Part shown: positions 14,471-22,579 of the stretch, piece by piece | Layout: each line of letters opens with the position of its first letter | Position numbering within the stretch: the first letter of the stretch is position 1 | Assembly (NCBI GenBank): GCA_963663395.1 | Contig: OY760226.1 | Span: 3,472,001 to 3,536,000, forward strand | Direction: 5' to 3' | Length of the DNA stretch: 64,000 nt | Origin: Azophilus sp963663395 | GTDB lineage: Bacteria; Pseudomonadota; Gammaproteobacteria; Pseudomonadales; Azotimanducaceae | The notes under the pieces: model-generated | What the model was told of the DNA's origin: nothing | What the model saw: the letters and a program-made list of their open reading frames with translations, nothing else | Databases searched by the model: none | Made by a program: the position numbers and the translations under genes

Positions 14471-16669
14471 TCATGGCTCCGGCGTTTCGTTCGTCCACCA
14501 GTTCCAGAACGAGCGGCGTTGTTCGCGCAGCGACTCGATGCGTCCGGGGCGACTCGATTGCCAGATCAGTGCGCCGTCCCGTCCGGTTATCCGGACATCG
14601 GCGCCCGCCTGCCCATAACGCTGCACCACCATGGGATGCGGGTGCCCGTACCGATTGCCGTACCCGGCCATGGCCACCGCAATGCGCGGAGACAGGACTT
14701 CCACGAAGCGGACGGTGGACGATGTATTGCTGCCGTGATGCGGGGCGAACAGCAGGTCCACCGGTTCCAGGCCCTGCGCGACCAGGAGGCGCTCCGCGCC
14801 CCTCTCGATGTCCCCCGGCAGCAGTAACCGCCCCGACCGTGCGGTCACGCCGAGCACGCAGGACGAATCGTTGCCCGGCGCCGCGAACGACACCGGCGGA
14901 TGCAGGATCTCAAATTTCACACCGTCCCAGGTCCAGCGTTCTCCCCGGACACAGGGCCGGCCGCCGAGTCCGGCCACGTTGGCGACCAGGGACTCGACGG
15001 CAATGCCGTCGAGTATTGCCCGCGCGCCGCCGGCATGGTCGATATCGCCGTGGCTGACGACCATGCGGTCGAGCCGGGACGGACCGGTCGCCGCGACGGC
15101 AGGCAGCACCACCGCTTCGCCCAGGTCGAACCCGGAGGCAAAACGGGCACCGGCATCGTAGAGCAGCCGGTGCCGCCTGGTATCGATCAGCACCGCGCTG
15201 CCCTGCCCCACATCGAGACTGATTGCCCGCACTTCCCCGAACGGCGGCCGCTGGTCCAGCACGACCAGCCCCGCGGCGTAGAGCGGCAGGCAGGCCAGTA
15301 CCGCCCGCCAGTTGCAGGCGGACAGCAGGCCTCCCAGAGCCAACAGGCAGGCCGCAAGCTGCGCCAACCCGATCGGCAGCTTCCTGACGCCAACCCCGTC
15401 AAGCCATTGCAGGTAGCCCAGCAGTGCCGACAGGGCAGCATCTGCCCCAGTCCAGCAGAGGTCTGACAGCGAAGGCAAGAGGGCTGCAGTTGCCAGCCCC
15501 GACAACACCAGCGGTACGACGACGACCGAGACCCAGGGAACGGCGTACAGATTGGCGAGGCCGGCGACCGGCGCAGCCTCCCCCACCACGAATGCCACCA
15601 TGGGCGTCATGCCCAGCACCATGATCCACTGTGCCCGCGCCAGCCCCGGCAGCCAGCCGTACGGCGGCGACCGGTTCGACAACCCGGCGAGCAGCAGGCA
15701 GACGGCACCGAACGACAGCCAGAACCCGGCACTTAGCGGAGCCAGCGGCTCTACCATGAGCACGGCAATCGCTGCGAGGGCCAGCCAGCGTCCGGGGGCA
15801 ACGGTACGGCCCGACGCAAACGCCAGTATCCCGCAGCCGGCCATGACGCCCGCCCGCACGGCCGGTATGCCGGCCCCGGAAAGCCAGACGAACCCCGCCA
15901 CCGCAGCCAGGGAAACGCCAGCAGCCACGCGGCCGAGCGGCACCCTGGCCAGCCACCGGGGCGCCAGCCGCCCGACCGCGTGGCCGACAAGCAGGCCGAA
16001 CACCGCCACCAGCCCCACGTGCAGTCCGGACACGACCAGCAGGTGCACCGTGCCCGTTCCGCGCAGCAGCGACCAGTCGTCGTCGCCGAGGTGCCGCCCG
16101 TTGCCGGTGGCCAGCGCCAGCAGGTGTGCCCGGTTGCGGAAGCGCTGTACCCGTTCGGCGATCGCCCCATGGACCCGCTCGAGCAGCGCCGGTTCGGAAC
16201 TGCCCAGGCGCTCGCCATGCCGGACATACCCGGTACCGTTCACGCCGTTTGCCATCAGCCAGCGCTCGTAGTCGAAACCGCCCGGATTCTGGTACCCCCA
16301 GGGCGCCCGGACTTCCGCCGCCAGGCGCCAGGTCTCCCCCGCGCGAACGGGCGGCGGCAGGTGCCAGTTCAACCGCAGCCTGCGCCCAGTCAGGTCGATA
16401 CATCGGCGATTCGCGTCTTCGAGCACCTCGATGACAAGGCGCAGGCGTCGCTCGGGGGCGTTGTCCGCCGCCGGATCCGCAGACTGGATCCTCACCACCA
16501 GGTCGCGGGGCTCTTCGGAGACACAATGCGGTACCCGCTGCGCCAATGCCCGGTCCTTTCCGACCAGGAACGAACCCATGGCTGCCAGCATCGCGGCAAC
16601 CCAGACAGCGCGACCTGTCCAGCGCTTGAGCTGGGGCGTCGAGACGCGGCGGCGGGGCGGTTGCAACAC
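14471..16669 (-). CDS. comEC: ComEC/Rec2 DNA-uptake channel
   Basis: A 732-aa polytopic inner-membrane protein that in competent bacteria carries single-stranded DNA into the cytoplasm. It has an N-terminal membrane and soluble domain (DUF4131-like), the competence domain starting near LLRGTGTVHLLVVSGLHVGL, multiple helices, and a C-terminal metallo-beta-lactamase domain with VSHGDIDHAGG, LLLPGDIE and LLFAPHHGSNTSS. GTG at 16669 with AGCAGG just upstream is the chosen start. The gene is tail-proximal to clpB and divergent from the DUF2062 gene, as in Pseudomonas. Whether the organism is competent cannot be told from this gene alone. Confidence 0.92.
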   Translation of the reverse strand: MLQPPRRRVSTPQLKRWTGRAVWVAAMLAAMGSFLVGKDRALAQRVPHCVSEEPRDLVVRIQSADPAADNAPERRLRLVIEVLEDANRRCIDLTGRRLRLNWHLPPPVRAGETWRLAAEVRAPWGYQNPGGFDYERWLMANGVNGTGYVRHGERLGSSEPALLERVHGAIAERVQRFRNRAHLLALATGNGRHLGDDDWSLLRGTGTVHLLVVSGLHVGLVAVFGLLVGHAVGRLAPRWLARVPLGRVAAGVSLAAVAGFVWLSGAGIPAVRAGVMAGCGILAFASGRTVAPGRWLALAAIAVLMVEPLAPLSAGFWLSFGAVCLLLAGLSNRSPPYGWLPGLARAQWIMVLGMTPMVAFVVGEAAPVAGLANLYAVPWVSVVVVPLVLSGLATAALLPSLSDLCWTGADAALSALLGYLQWLDGVGVRKLPIGLAQLAACLLALGGLLSACNWRAVLACLPLYAAGLVVLDQRPPFGEVRAISLDVGQGSAVLIDTRRHRLLYDAGARFASGFDLGEAVVLPAVAATGPSRLDRMVVSHGDIDHAGGARAILDGIAVESLVANVAGLGGRPCVRGERWTWDGVKFEILHPPVSFAAPGNDSSCVLGVTARSGRLLLPGDIERGAERLLVAQGLEPVDLLFAPHHGSNTSSTVRFVEVLSPRIAVAMAGYGNRYGHPHPMVVQRYGQAGADVRITGRDGALIWQSSRPGRIESLREQRRSFWNWWTNETPEP

Positions 16670-16825
16670 GGATGCCTGCTGAAAGAGATTCGGCCGTCAG
16701 GGAAGCTTGCCGGCGTCCCCGGGAGGCTTCGGGCGGGCCCGGGAATCGCTGTTGATCCGCCGGATTACCGTACCCGTACAGCCCCGCCCCGGTTCGGCAT
16801 GACCTCCCGTTTGGCATAATGAGTT

Positions 16826-17455
16826 ATGCCAAAGAAGTTCCTGCGCCGGCATCTGCCGGACGCCGACAAGATTCGTGCGAATCCGGCCCTCAAGCCCGTG
16901 AGCTTTCTGCTGGACCGCACGGAGATCTGGCACCTGCACCGCCGCGCCGCAGCCGGCGCCACCTTCATCGGGCTGTTCTGCGCCTTCGTCCCCATCCCTA
17001 CGCAGATGCTGCTCGCCGCCGTGCTCGCCGTGATATTCCGTTGCAACCTGCCCATTTCCGTGGCGCTGGTCTGGATTTCCAACCCCCTCACCTTCCCCCC
17101 CATGTTCTATTTCGCCTATCGGCTTGGGGCCTGGCTGCTGGACATGCGGCTGGAAACCGAATCCGTGCCGATGGATTTCGACTGGTGGGTAAGCAATCTC
17201 GACAACATCGGCGTTCCGATGCTGTTCGGCGCACTGGTTTGCGGCTGGGTGGCGGGCGTGACCGGCTTCGTTCTGGTCAGGGTGTTATGGCGATTTCACG
17301 TGATCCGCCGCTGGAAGGAACGCCGCGCGCGCCACCGGCGAAGCCCGCCAGGCCAACTCAGGCGTGCAGTCCCGCCACCGGGTTCTGACGCGCCGCCCGG
17401 CGGGCCGGAATCCAGGCCGCCAGAACGCAGAGCAGCCAGGACAGGGCGGCGATGA
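16826..17455 (+). CDS. DUF2062 inner-membrane protein
   Basis: A 209-aa DUF2062 protein: MPKKFLRRHLPDADKIRANPALKP at the start, then two to three hydrophobic segments (TFIGLFCAFVPIPTQMLLAAVLAVIF; LFGALVCGWVAGVTGFVLVRVLW). The function of the family is unknown. The position between comEC and the Lol genes is conserved in Pseudomonas. Its last ~98 bp are antisense to the 3' end of the Lol permease gene; the Arg/Pro-rich tail after about residue 170 comes from this overlap and is probably not conserved. Confidence 0.85.
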   Translation: MPKKFLRRHLPDADKIRANPALKPVSFLLDRTEIWHLHRRAAAGATFIGLFCAFVPIPTQMLLAAVLAVIFRCNLPISVALVWISNPLTFPPMFYFAYRLGAWLLDMRLETESVPMDFDWWVSNLDNIGVPMLFGALVCGWVAGVTGFVLVRVLWRFHVIRRWKERRARHRRSPPGQLRRAVPPPGSDAPPGGPESRPPERRAARTGRR

Positions 17456-18605
17456 CGGCGAGGTCCCCGGCCAGCACCCGCGACGGCAGGACATCGAAGT
17501 AGGACCCCTCGAGCATGCGGAAGCCCAACCAGGACTCGACAACCCCCACAAGGTAGCCGATGTTCTGCGCCAACAGGGCGCCGAGAAAGATGCCAGCCGC
17601 GATACCAATGGAAGCGATTCCCACACCCTGCAGGAGAAACACCCGGACGATGAATCGTCCGTCCGCCCCCATCGTCCGCAGGATGGCGATATCGCCACGC
17701 TTGTCGCTCACGAGCACGGTCTGCCCGGAGACGATATTGAAACCGGCTACCGCAACGACCAGCAGCAGCAGCAGAAACATGAGCGCCTTCTCGATCCTGA
17801 CCGCCTGGAACAATTCCCCGTAATTGTCCTGCCAGGTTTCCACGGATAGCGAAGCATCGTACCTCTGCAATTCATCGGCGAACCGTTCGACCTGCATCGG
17901 GTCCGCCAGTACCACCCGCACGCCATCCGTGCCCAACCGGAGCCGTTCCCCCGCGGAAAACGCATCCCGCCTGGTCATCACCAGGTAGTGATCGAGTTCG
18001 GCGCCGATGGCGAAGGTGCTGGCAAGCCGAAAGCGCTTGAGTTTCGGGTGCACCGACCCGCCTGCGGGTTCCGAGACGACCAGCACCACCGGGTCGCCGA
18101 GCACCAGCCCCAGGTGCCGCGCAATCGGGGCGCCCATCACGATGGCGGCAGGCTGCATCAGCGCATCGGCAAGCGTTCCGGTCGACATGCCGGCGTCTAA
18201 CCGGGTCAGCAGTCGGCCATCCCGGGGCTCCATGCCGAACAGGGAAACCGGCACGACCGCGCCACTGCCGGCGACCATGCCGGCGGAGCTGAAGAAAGGA
18301 TAGGCGCTCACCACACCTTCCCGGGAACCGAGGCTGTCGGCCAGGCCGGGCGCGGCCGGCGTGACCAGCACATGCGGTACCGTCCCGAGGATGCGCGACC
18401 GCAGTTCCTCCCCGAGCCCGTTCATGACGCTGACCACCACCGACAGCACCAGCACACCGAGCGCGAGGCCCAGCAGCGATACCCAGGCGATGAACCGCGC
18501 GTAGCGGTTCTGCGCGCCCCAGAGGTAACGCGCCGCCATGGCCGGAGCCAGCCCGTCGCTACCCCTTCGTGGCGAATCTCGGCGAGGGATGCGGCCCCCG
18601 CTCAT
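17358..18605 (-). CDS. lolC/E: LolC/LolE-family lipoprotein-release permease (downstream copy)
   Basis: A 415-aa permease of the LolCDE complex, which extracts outer-membrane lipoproteins from the inner membrane and passes them to LolA. It has an N-terminal helix (FIAWVSLLGLALGVLVLSVVVSVMNG), a large periplasmic domain, then an FtsX-like module with three helices (ALMFLLLLLVVAVAGFNIVS, GDIAILRTMGA, LLQGVGIASIGIAAGIFLGALL). By position (third in the unit) it corresponds to LolE of E. coli; by sequence I cannot separate LolC from LolE firmly. The ATG overlaps the lolD stop (ATGA). The 3' end overlaps the DUF2062 gene. Confidence 0.9.
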   Translation of the reverse strand: MSGGRIPRRDSPRRGSDGLAPAMAARYLWGAQNRYARFIAWVSLLGLALGVLVLSVVVSVMNGLGEELRSRILGTVPHVLVTPAAPGLADSLGSREGVVSAYPFFSSAGMVAGSGAVVPVSLFGMEPRDGRLLTRLDAGMSTGTLADALMQPAAIVMGAPIARHLGLVLGDPVVLVVSEPAGGSVHPKLKRFRLASTFAIGAELDHYLVMTRRDAFSAGERLRLGTDGVRVVLADPMQVERFADELQRYDASLSVETWQDNYGELFQAVRIEKALMFLLLLLVVAVAGFNIVSGQTVLVSDKRGDIAILRTMGADGRFIVRVFLLQGVGIASIGIAAGIFLGALLAQNIGYLVGVVESWLGFRMLEGSYFDVLPSRVLAGDLAVIAALSWLLCVLAAWIPARRAARQNPVAGLHA

Positions 18606-19285
18606 GCCCGGTCCTCCAGCACACCGTTGTCGAGTTGCAGTACGCGGTGCACGCCGTCGATCATGTTCTCGTCATGGGTGACCAGGACGAACGCGGTGCC
18701 GGTCTCGTCGCTGAGTTCGCACATCAGGCGGAACACCTGGCGTGCGTTGTCCTTGTCCAGGTTGCCGGTCGGTTCATCCGCCAGAACGACGTCGGGCCGG
18801 CCCACGAGAGCCCGGGCTACCGCAACGCGCTGGCGTTCCCCGCCGGAAAGCTGCGCCGGCCGGTGCCGCGCCCGGTTCGCCAGACCCACGGACCGCAGCA
18901 TCTCCAGGGCCTGTTCCCGGGCCCGTGCCGCGGCGCGGCCCCGCAAGCGCAAGGGCATGGCGACATTCTCCAGTGCCGTGAACTCGGGCAGCAGGTGGTG
19001 CAACTGGTAGACGAACCCCATGTGGCGGTTGCGAATCCGCGCCTGTTCCCCGGGAGATGCCCGGGTGATCGCCGCTCCGGCCACCCGGACCTCGCCGGCA
19101 TCGGGTTCGTCCAGACCGGCGAGAATGTGCAACAGCGTGCTCTTGCCCGCGCCCGACCGGCCGACAACGGCCACCCGTTCCCCGGCGGCCACGGCGCAAT
19201 CCAGCCCATGCAGCACCTCGATGCGCTCGCCGCCCTGGCGGAAGGACTTCGCCAGGCCGGCTGCCTGCAGAACCGGGTCACTCAT
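18602..19285 (-). CDS. lolD: Lipoprotein-release ATPase LolD
   Basis: The 227-aa ATPase of the LolCDE complex. Walker A GRSGAGKST, Q-loop FVYQLHHLLPEFTALENVAMPL (the LLPEF...EN segment is typical of LolD), signature LSGGERQR, Walker B VVLADEPTGNLD. The chosen ATG at 19285 reads MSDPVLQ and overlaps the stop of the upstream permease by eight bases. It is flanked on both sides by LolC/E-type permeases, which fixes its role. Confidence 0.95.
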   Translation of the reverse strand: MSDPVLQAAGLAKSFRQGGERIEVLHGLDCAVAAGERVAVVGRSGAGKSTLLHILAGLDEPDAGEVRVAGAAITRASPGEQARIRNRHMGFVYQLHHLLPEFTALENVAMPLRLRGRAAARAREQALEMLRSVGLANRARHRPAQLSGGERQRVAVARALVGRPDVVLADEPTGNLDKDNARQVFRLMCELSDETGTAFVLVTHDENMIDGVHRVLQLDNGVLEDRA

Positions 19286-20585
19286 GAGCCAGCACCTCTC
19301 TTGGCAGCAGCCCGGCCGCGCGCCGGGCGGGCGGCGCCGTGCCGAGCAGGCACAGGGCAAACGCGGTGCAACCGATGGCGACGAGATCGCCCGCCCTGAC
19401 GTCCACGGGCAGGTAATTTATGAAGTAACGGCTCATCAGCTCCGGATCGAAGGTCTCGCTGATCCATGCGAACAGGTCCGGAAGCGCCAGGGCGCCGGCG
19501 GTACCGGCCGCGAGCCCGGCCACAATGCCAATACCCCCGATAAGCGTGCCGAGCACAATGAAACTGCCGGTCACCGAGCCGGTGGCGGCGCCCATTGTTT
19601 TCAGAATGGCGATGTCCGGGCCACGCTGCCCCACCGCCATGACCAGCGTGGAAACGAGATTGAAGGCCGCCACGCCCACCAGAAACGCCAGCAGCACGAA
19701 CATCGTCGTTTTCTGCACGACGATCGCATGGTGCAGGTTGCCGTGTGTCTGCATCCAGGTCCGGGCCGAGAACCGGTCGTGGCCGAGCAGCGCCAGGCTG
19801 TCCCATGCGGTTTGCCGGGCTTCGAAAAAATCGCGGAGCCTGAGCTGGTAGCCGTGCACCCGTTCCCCGAGACGCAGCAGCCGTTGGGCATCGTCGAGAT
19901 GGACGAAGGCGGCGCGATTGTCGAACTCGGACGCCGAACGCAGCAGCCCGGCAACTTCGAATCGCTTCTGGCGGGGGAAAGCTCCCGCGGGCGTCACGTT
20001 CGCCATCGGCACCACCAGGGTGACCCTGTCCCCAGTGCCCACACCGAGGCGCGTGGCCAGCCGGGCTCCCAGAATTACCTTGAAGGCTCCGGGCCGCAGA
20101 CTCTCCAGCCCCGGCGGGCCGGCACCGGGCCCGCTCTCCCCGGTGACATCGACGGGGGCACCCTTACCCGGGCCGGTCGCGGCGTCAAGATTGCCGGACT
20201 CGACGAACCGAGTCAGTTCGGACACCCGGCCATAGGATTCCGGCTCGATGCCGTTCAGAAGCATGCCCTGGACGTTGTCCGTGCCGGCAGCGAGCCCGAC
20301 CGCCTGAACGACGGGAACGGCCGCGTCGACCGCGGGCAGCGCTTCGAGCATTTCGATGTCCGCCGCGTTGACCGGAACGGACTCCCGCCCGTTCAGGCTG
20401 AGATGCGGCAGCACCGCGAACACGCGCCGCTCGAGTTCCCGCTCGAAACCGTTGATGACCGAGACCACGATGACCAGGACGGCGATGCTCAATGCCAGCC
20501 CGCAGATCGCGACATTGCCGATGAACGACAGCGAGCTGCCCCGGGCAAAGGCATAACGCCAGCCGAGGCTGGCGCCAAGCTTCAA
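19278..20585 (-). CDS. lolC/E: LolC/LolE-family lipoprotein-release permease (upstream copy)
   Basis: A 435-aa partner permease of the LolCDE transporter: an N-terminal helix around NVAICGLALSIAVLVIVVSVINGFERELERR, a periplasmic domain, and a C-terminal FtsX module with VAAFNLVSTLVMAV, GPDIAILKTMGA and YFINYLPVDVR. Position one in the unit suggests LolC, but FNLVSTLVMAV and the YFINYLP stretch resemble E. coli LolE more. No ATG is close; the frame begins at TTG 20585, which overlaps the apbE stop. A ~25-residue Gly/Pro-rich insertion lies in the periplasmic domain around residue 165. Confidence 0.88.
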   Translation of the reverse strand: MKLGASLGWRYAFARGSSLSFIGNVAICGLALSIAVLVIVVSVINGFERELERRVFAVLPHLSLNGRESVPVNAADIEMLEALPAVDAAVPVVQAVGLAAGTDNVQGMLLNGIEPESYGRVSELTRFVESGNLDAATGPGKGAPVDVTGESGPGAGPPGLESLRPGAFKVILGARLATRLGVGTGDRVTLVVPMANVTPAGAFPRQKRFEVAGLLRSASEFDNRAAFVHLDDAQRLLRLGERVHGYQLRLRDFFEARQTAWDSLALLGHDRFSARTWMQTHGNLHHAIVVQKTTMFVLLAFLVGVAAFNLVSTLVMAVGQRGPDIAILKTMGAATGSVTGSFIVLGTLIGGIGIVAGLAAGTAGALALPDLFAWISETFDPELMSRYFINYLPVDVRAGDLVAIGCTAFALCLLGTAPPARRAAGLLPREVLAHE

Positions 20586-21631
20586 GGCGGGTTTCCGAGG
20601 TGGTCGCGCATGGTCTCAGTATAGCGTCGATCCAGGCCCCCCTCCCGGCGCATCAGCACCAGCACGGCGAGCCCCCGGCGCCGGGCAAATGCAAGCCCAT
20701 CGTCCGGCCCCAGCACGTTGATCAGCGTGGCGAGCCCGTCGGCCAGTGCCGCCGTCTCGGCCAGCACCGTCACCGAGGCCAGGTCGTGCGCCACGGGCCG
20801 GCCCGTACGCGGATCGATCGTATGGCTGAACCGGGCGCCACCAACCGTGCGAAAGTTACGGTAATCGCCCGACGTCGCCACGGCCCCTTCCGACAGGCTG
20901 AGAACGGTCCCTGATTCAACCCCGCCGCCAGCTTCGGGCATTTCGATGCCGATCCGCCAGGGCACATGCCGCGGGCCCAGTCCGCGGACACCCACCTCGC
21001 CGCCGATGTCGATCAGGTAATCGGTACAACCCCTGGCATCGAGCAGGGCAGCCAGCCGGTCGACACCGTGCCCCTTGGCGATTCCCGACAGATCGACCCG
21101 CAAACCGTCCACGAGCTTGCGCAATGCCGGCGGCGAGGGCCTGGCTTCCAGAAACCGATAGCCCACGCTCGCAGCCACTGCCGCGATTTCTTTCGTGCCG
21201 GGTATCCCCCGACGCTCCCGCACACCGAACCCCCAAAGGTCGACGAGTGGGCCGACCGTGACATCGAAAGCGCCACCGGACTGGCGCGCCAGGTCCTGCG
21301 CAAGGGTGACGACGCCCGCCAGATCCTCGGAAACCGTCACCCACTCGCCGGCGCGCGCCCGGTTGAAGCGCGACAGTTCCGAGTCCGGCTGCCAGGTGGA
21401 CATCTGCGCGTTGACGCTCCGCAGTTCGTCCACCACCAAATCCGACAGTGCACCGTTGCAACCGCTCCCTCCTGACACGGTGACGGCATATTCCGTACCC
21501 ATCGTCCGGCCTGCGAACTGGTGAAATTCCTTTTCCGCACCACACCCGGCCAGCGTCACCAACGCAGCCAGCCCGCTCATCGCAATGAGGATTGCGGCTA
21601 ACCCACCCCTGTGAACAGGCTTCGCGTTCAT
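20582..21631 (-). CDS. apbE: FAD:protein FMN transferase (ApbE), lipoprotein
   Basis: A 349-aa ApbE flavinyltransferase, which attaches FMN through a phosphoester bond to Thr/Ser of partner proteins in the periplasm, for example Na+-NQR or Rnf subunits. A lipoprotein signal ends at the lipobox LAGC (C30). Domain landmarks are GRTMGTEYAV, SELSRFNRAR, FDVTVGPLVDLWGFG, VDLSGIAKGHGVDRLA, DIGGEVGVRG, TSGDYRNF and SHTIDPRTGRPV. No target protein (Nqr, Rnf, urocanate-reductase-like) is in the window. The gene is head of the apbE-lol unit, its stop overlapping the start of the next gene. Confidence 0.93.
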   Translation of the reverse strand: MNAKPVHRGGLAAILIAMSGLAALVTLAGCGAEKEFHQFAGRTMGTEYAVTVSGGSGCNGALSDLVVDELRSVNAQMSTWQPDSELSRFNRARAGEWVTVSEDLAGVVTLAQDLARQSGGAFDVTVGPLVDLWGFGVRERRGIPGTKEIAAVAASVGYRFLEARPSPPALRKLVDGLRVDLSGIAKGHGVDRLAALLDARGCTDYLIDIGGEVGVRGLGPRHVPWRIGIEMPEAGGGVESGTVLSLSEGAVATSGDYRNFRTVGGARFSHTIDPRTGRPVAHDLASVTVLAETAALADGLATLINVLGPDDGLAFARRRGLAVLVLMRREGGLDRRYTETMRDHLGNPP

Positions 21632-21787
21632 GGAACACTTTTTTGAAATCGGCTCTCCAATCGCCGGGTTGTTTACTTGCATCGAACGCCTCGTTTGCGG
21701 ATCTGGCTCTCTGAACGGCGAGCGAGTTGGTCGACCGGGAAGGCCGGCCTGTAGAATGCCCGCCATCACACCACTGCGGAGACGTTC

Positions 21788-22558
21788 ATGCCCGAATTCT
21801 GCCTTGTAGACAAGAGCGATCACATCATGACGGTCACGCTGAACCGTCCGGAGCGGCTCAACGCCATGCACCCACCCGGCAACGCCGAACTCGGCGAGGT
21901 TTTCGACGACTTTGCCGACGATGACGACATGTGGGTAGCCATCGTGACGGGGGCCGGGCGCGGGTTCTGCGCCGGCAATGACCTGCGCTACCAGGCCGAA
22001 GGCGGAGAGAGGGTGCCGATGCCCATGGGATTCGGCGGGCTGAGTTCCAGATACGATCTGCTGAAGCCCGTGATCGCCGCGGTCAACGGCGTATCCATGG
22101 GCGGGGGCTTCGAGATCGCGCTGGCCTGCGACATCATCCTCGCCTCCGAGCGGGCTGTTTTCGCCCTGCCGGAACCCCGGGTCGGGCTGGCGGCGCTGGC
22201 CGGCGGCCTGAACCGTCTGCCGAGGGAGATCGGCCCGAAGCGGGCGCTCGGCATGATTCTCACCGGCCGGCACGTGGGCGCAGAGGAAGGCAGTGAACTC
22301 GGTTTCGTGACCGCCGTCGTACCGCATGAGGAGTTGATGGAACAGGCCCAAAGCTGGGCGCGCCAGATCTGTGAGTGCTCGCCCCTCTCCGTTCGCGCCA
22401 GCAAGGATGTCGTCTACCGCAGCCTCGACACCGCCGCGCTCAAGGATTCGATCGGCGTTCGTTACGACTCGGTGGCGGCCATGCTCGCGAGCGAAGATTT
22501 CATCGAGGGCCCCAAGGCGTTTGCAGAGAAGCGCAAACCGAACTGGAAAGGCCGCTAA
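21788..22558 (+). CDS. Enoyl-CoA hydratase/isomerase (crotonase) family protein
   Basis: A 256-aa crotonase-fold protein. The two oxyanion-hole segments are visible (GAGRGFCAGNDL and NGVSMGGGFE), and both glutamates that serve as general acid/base in enoyl-CoA hydratases are kept (CDIILASERA and ALPEPRVGLAALAGG). It is therefore probably a hydratase of the fatty or other acyl-CoA degradation pathways, but the substrate is open. It starts at ATG 21788 and is divergent from apbE. It is a single gene convergent with the RND pump. Confidence 0.85.
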   Translation: MPEFCLVDKSDHIMTVTLNRPERLNAMHPPGNAELGEVFDDFADDDDMWVAIVTGAGRGFCAGNDLRYQAEGGERVPMPMGFGGLSSRYDLLKPVIAAVNGVSMGGGFEIALACDIILASERAVFALPEPRVGLAALAGGLNRLPREIGPKRALGMILTGRHVGAEEGSELGFVTAVVPHEELMEQAQSWARQICECSPLSVRASKDVVYRSLDTAALKDSIGVRYDSVAAMLASEDFIEGPKAFAEKRKPNWKGR

Positions 22559-22579
22559 CCGGGAACGACCTCCCGAGGC

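Noticed and set aside
11566..15057. 1163-codon plus-strand frame across clpB and comEC
   Set aside because: It is the antisense of two well-recognised genes; long open antisense frames are expected in GC-rich coding DNA.
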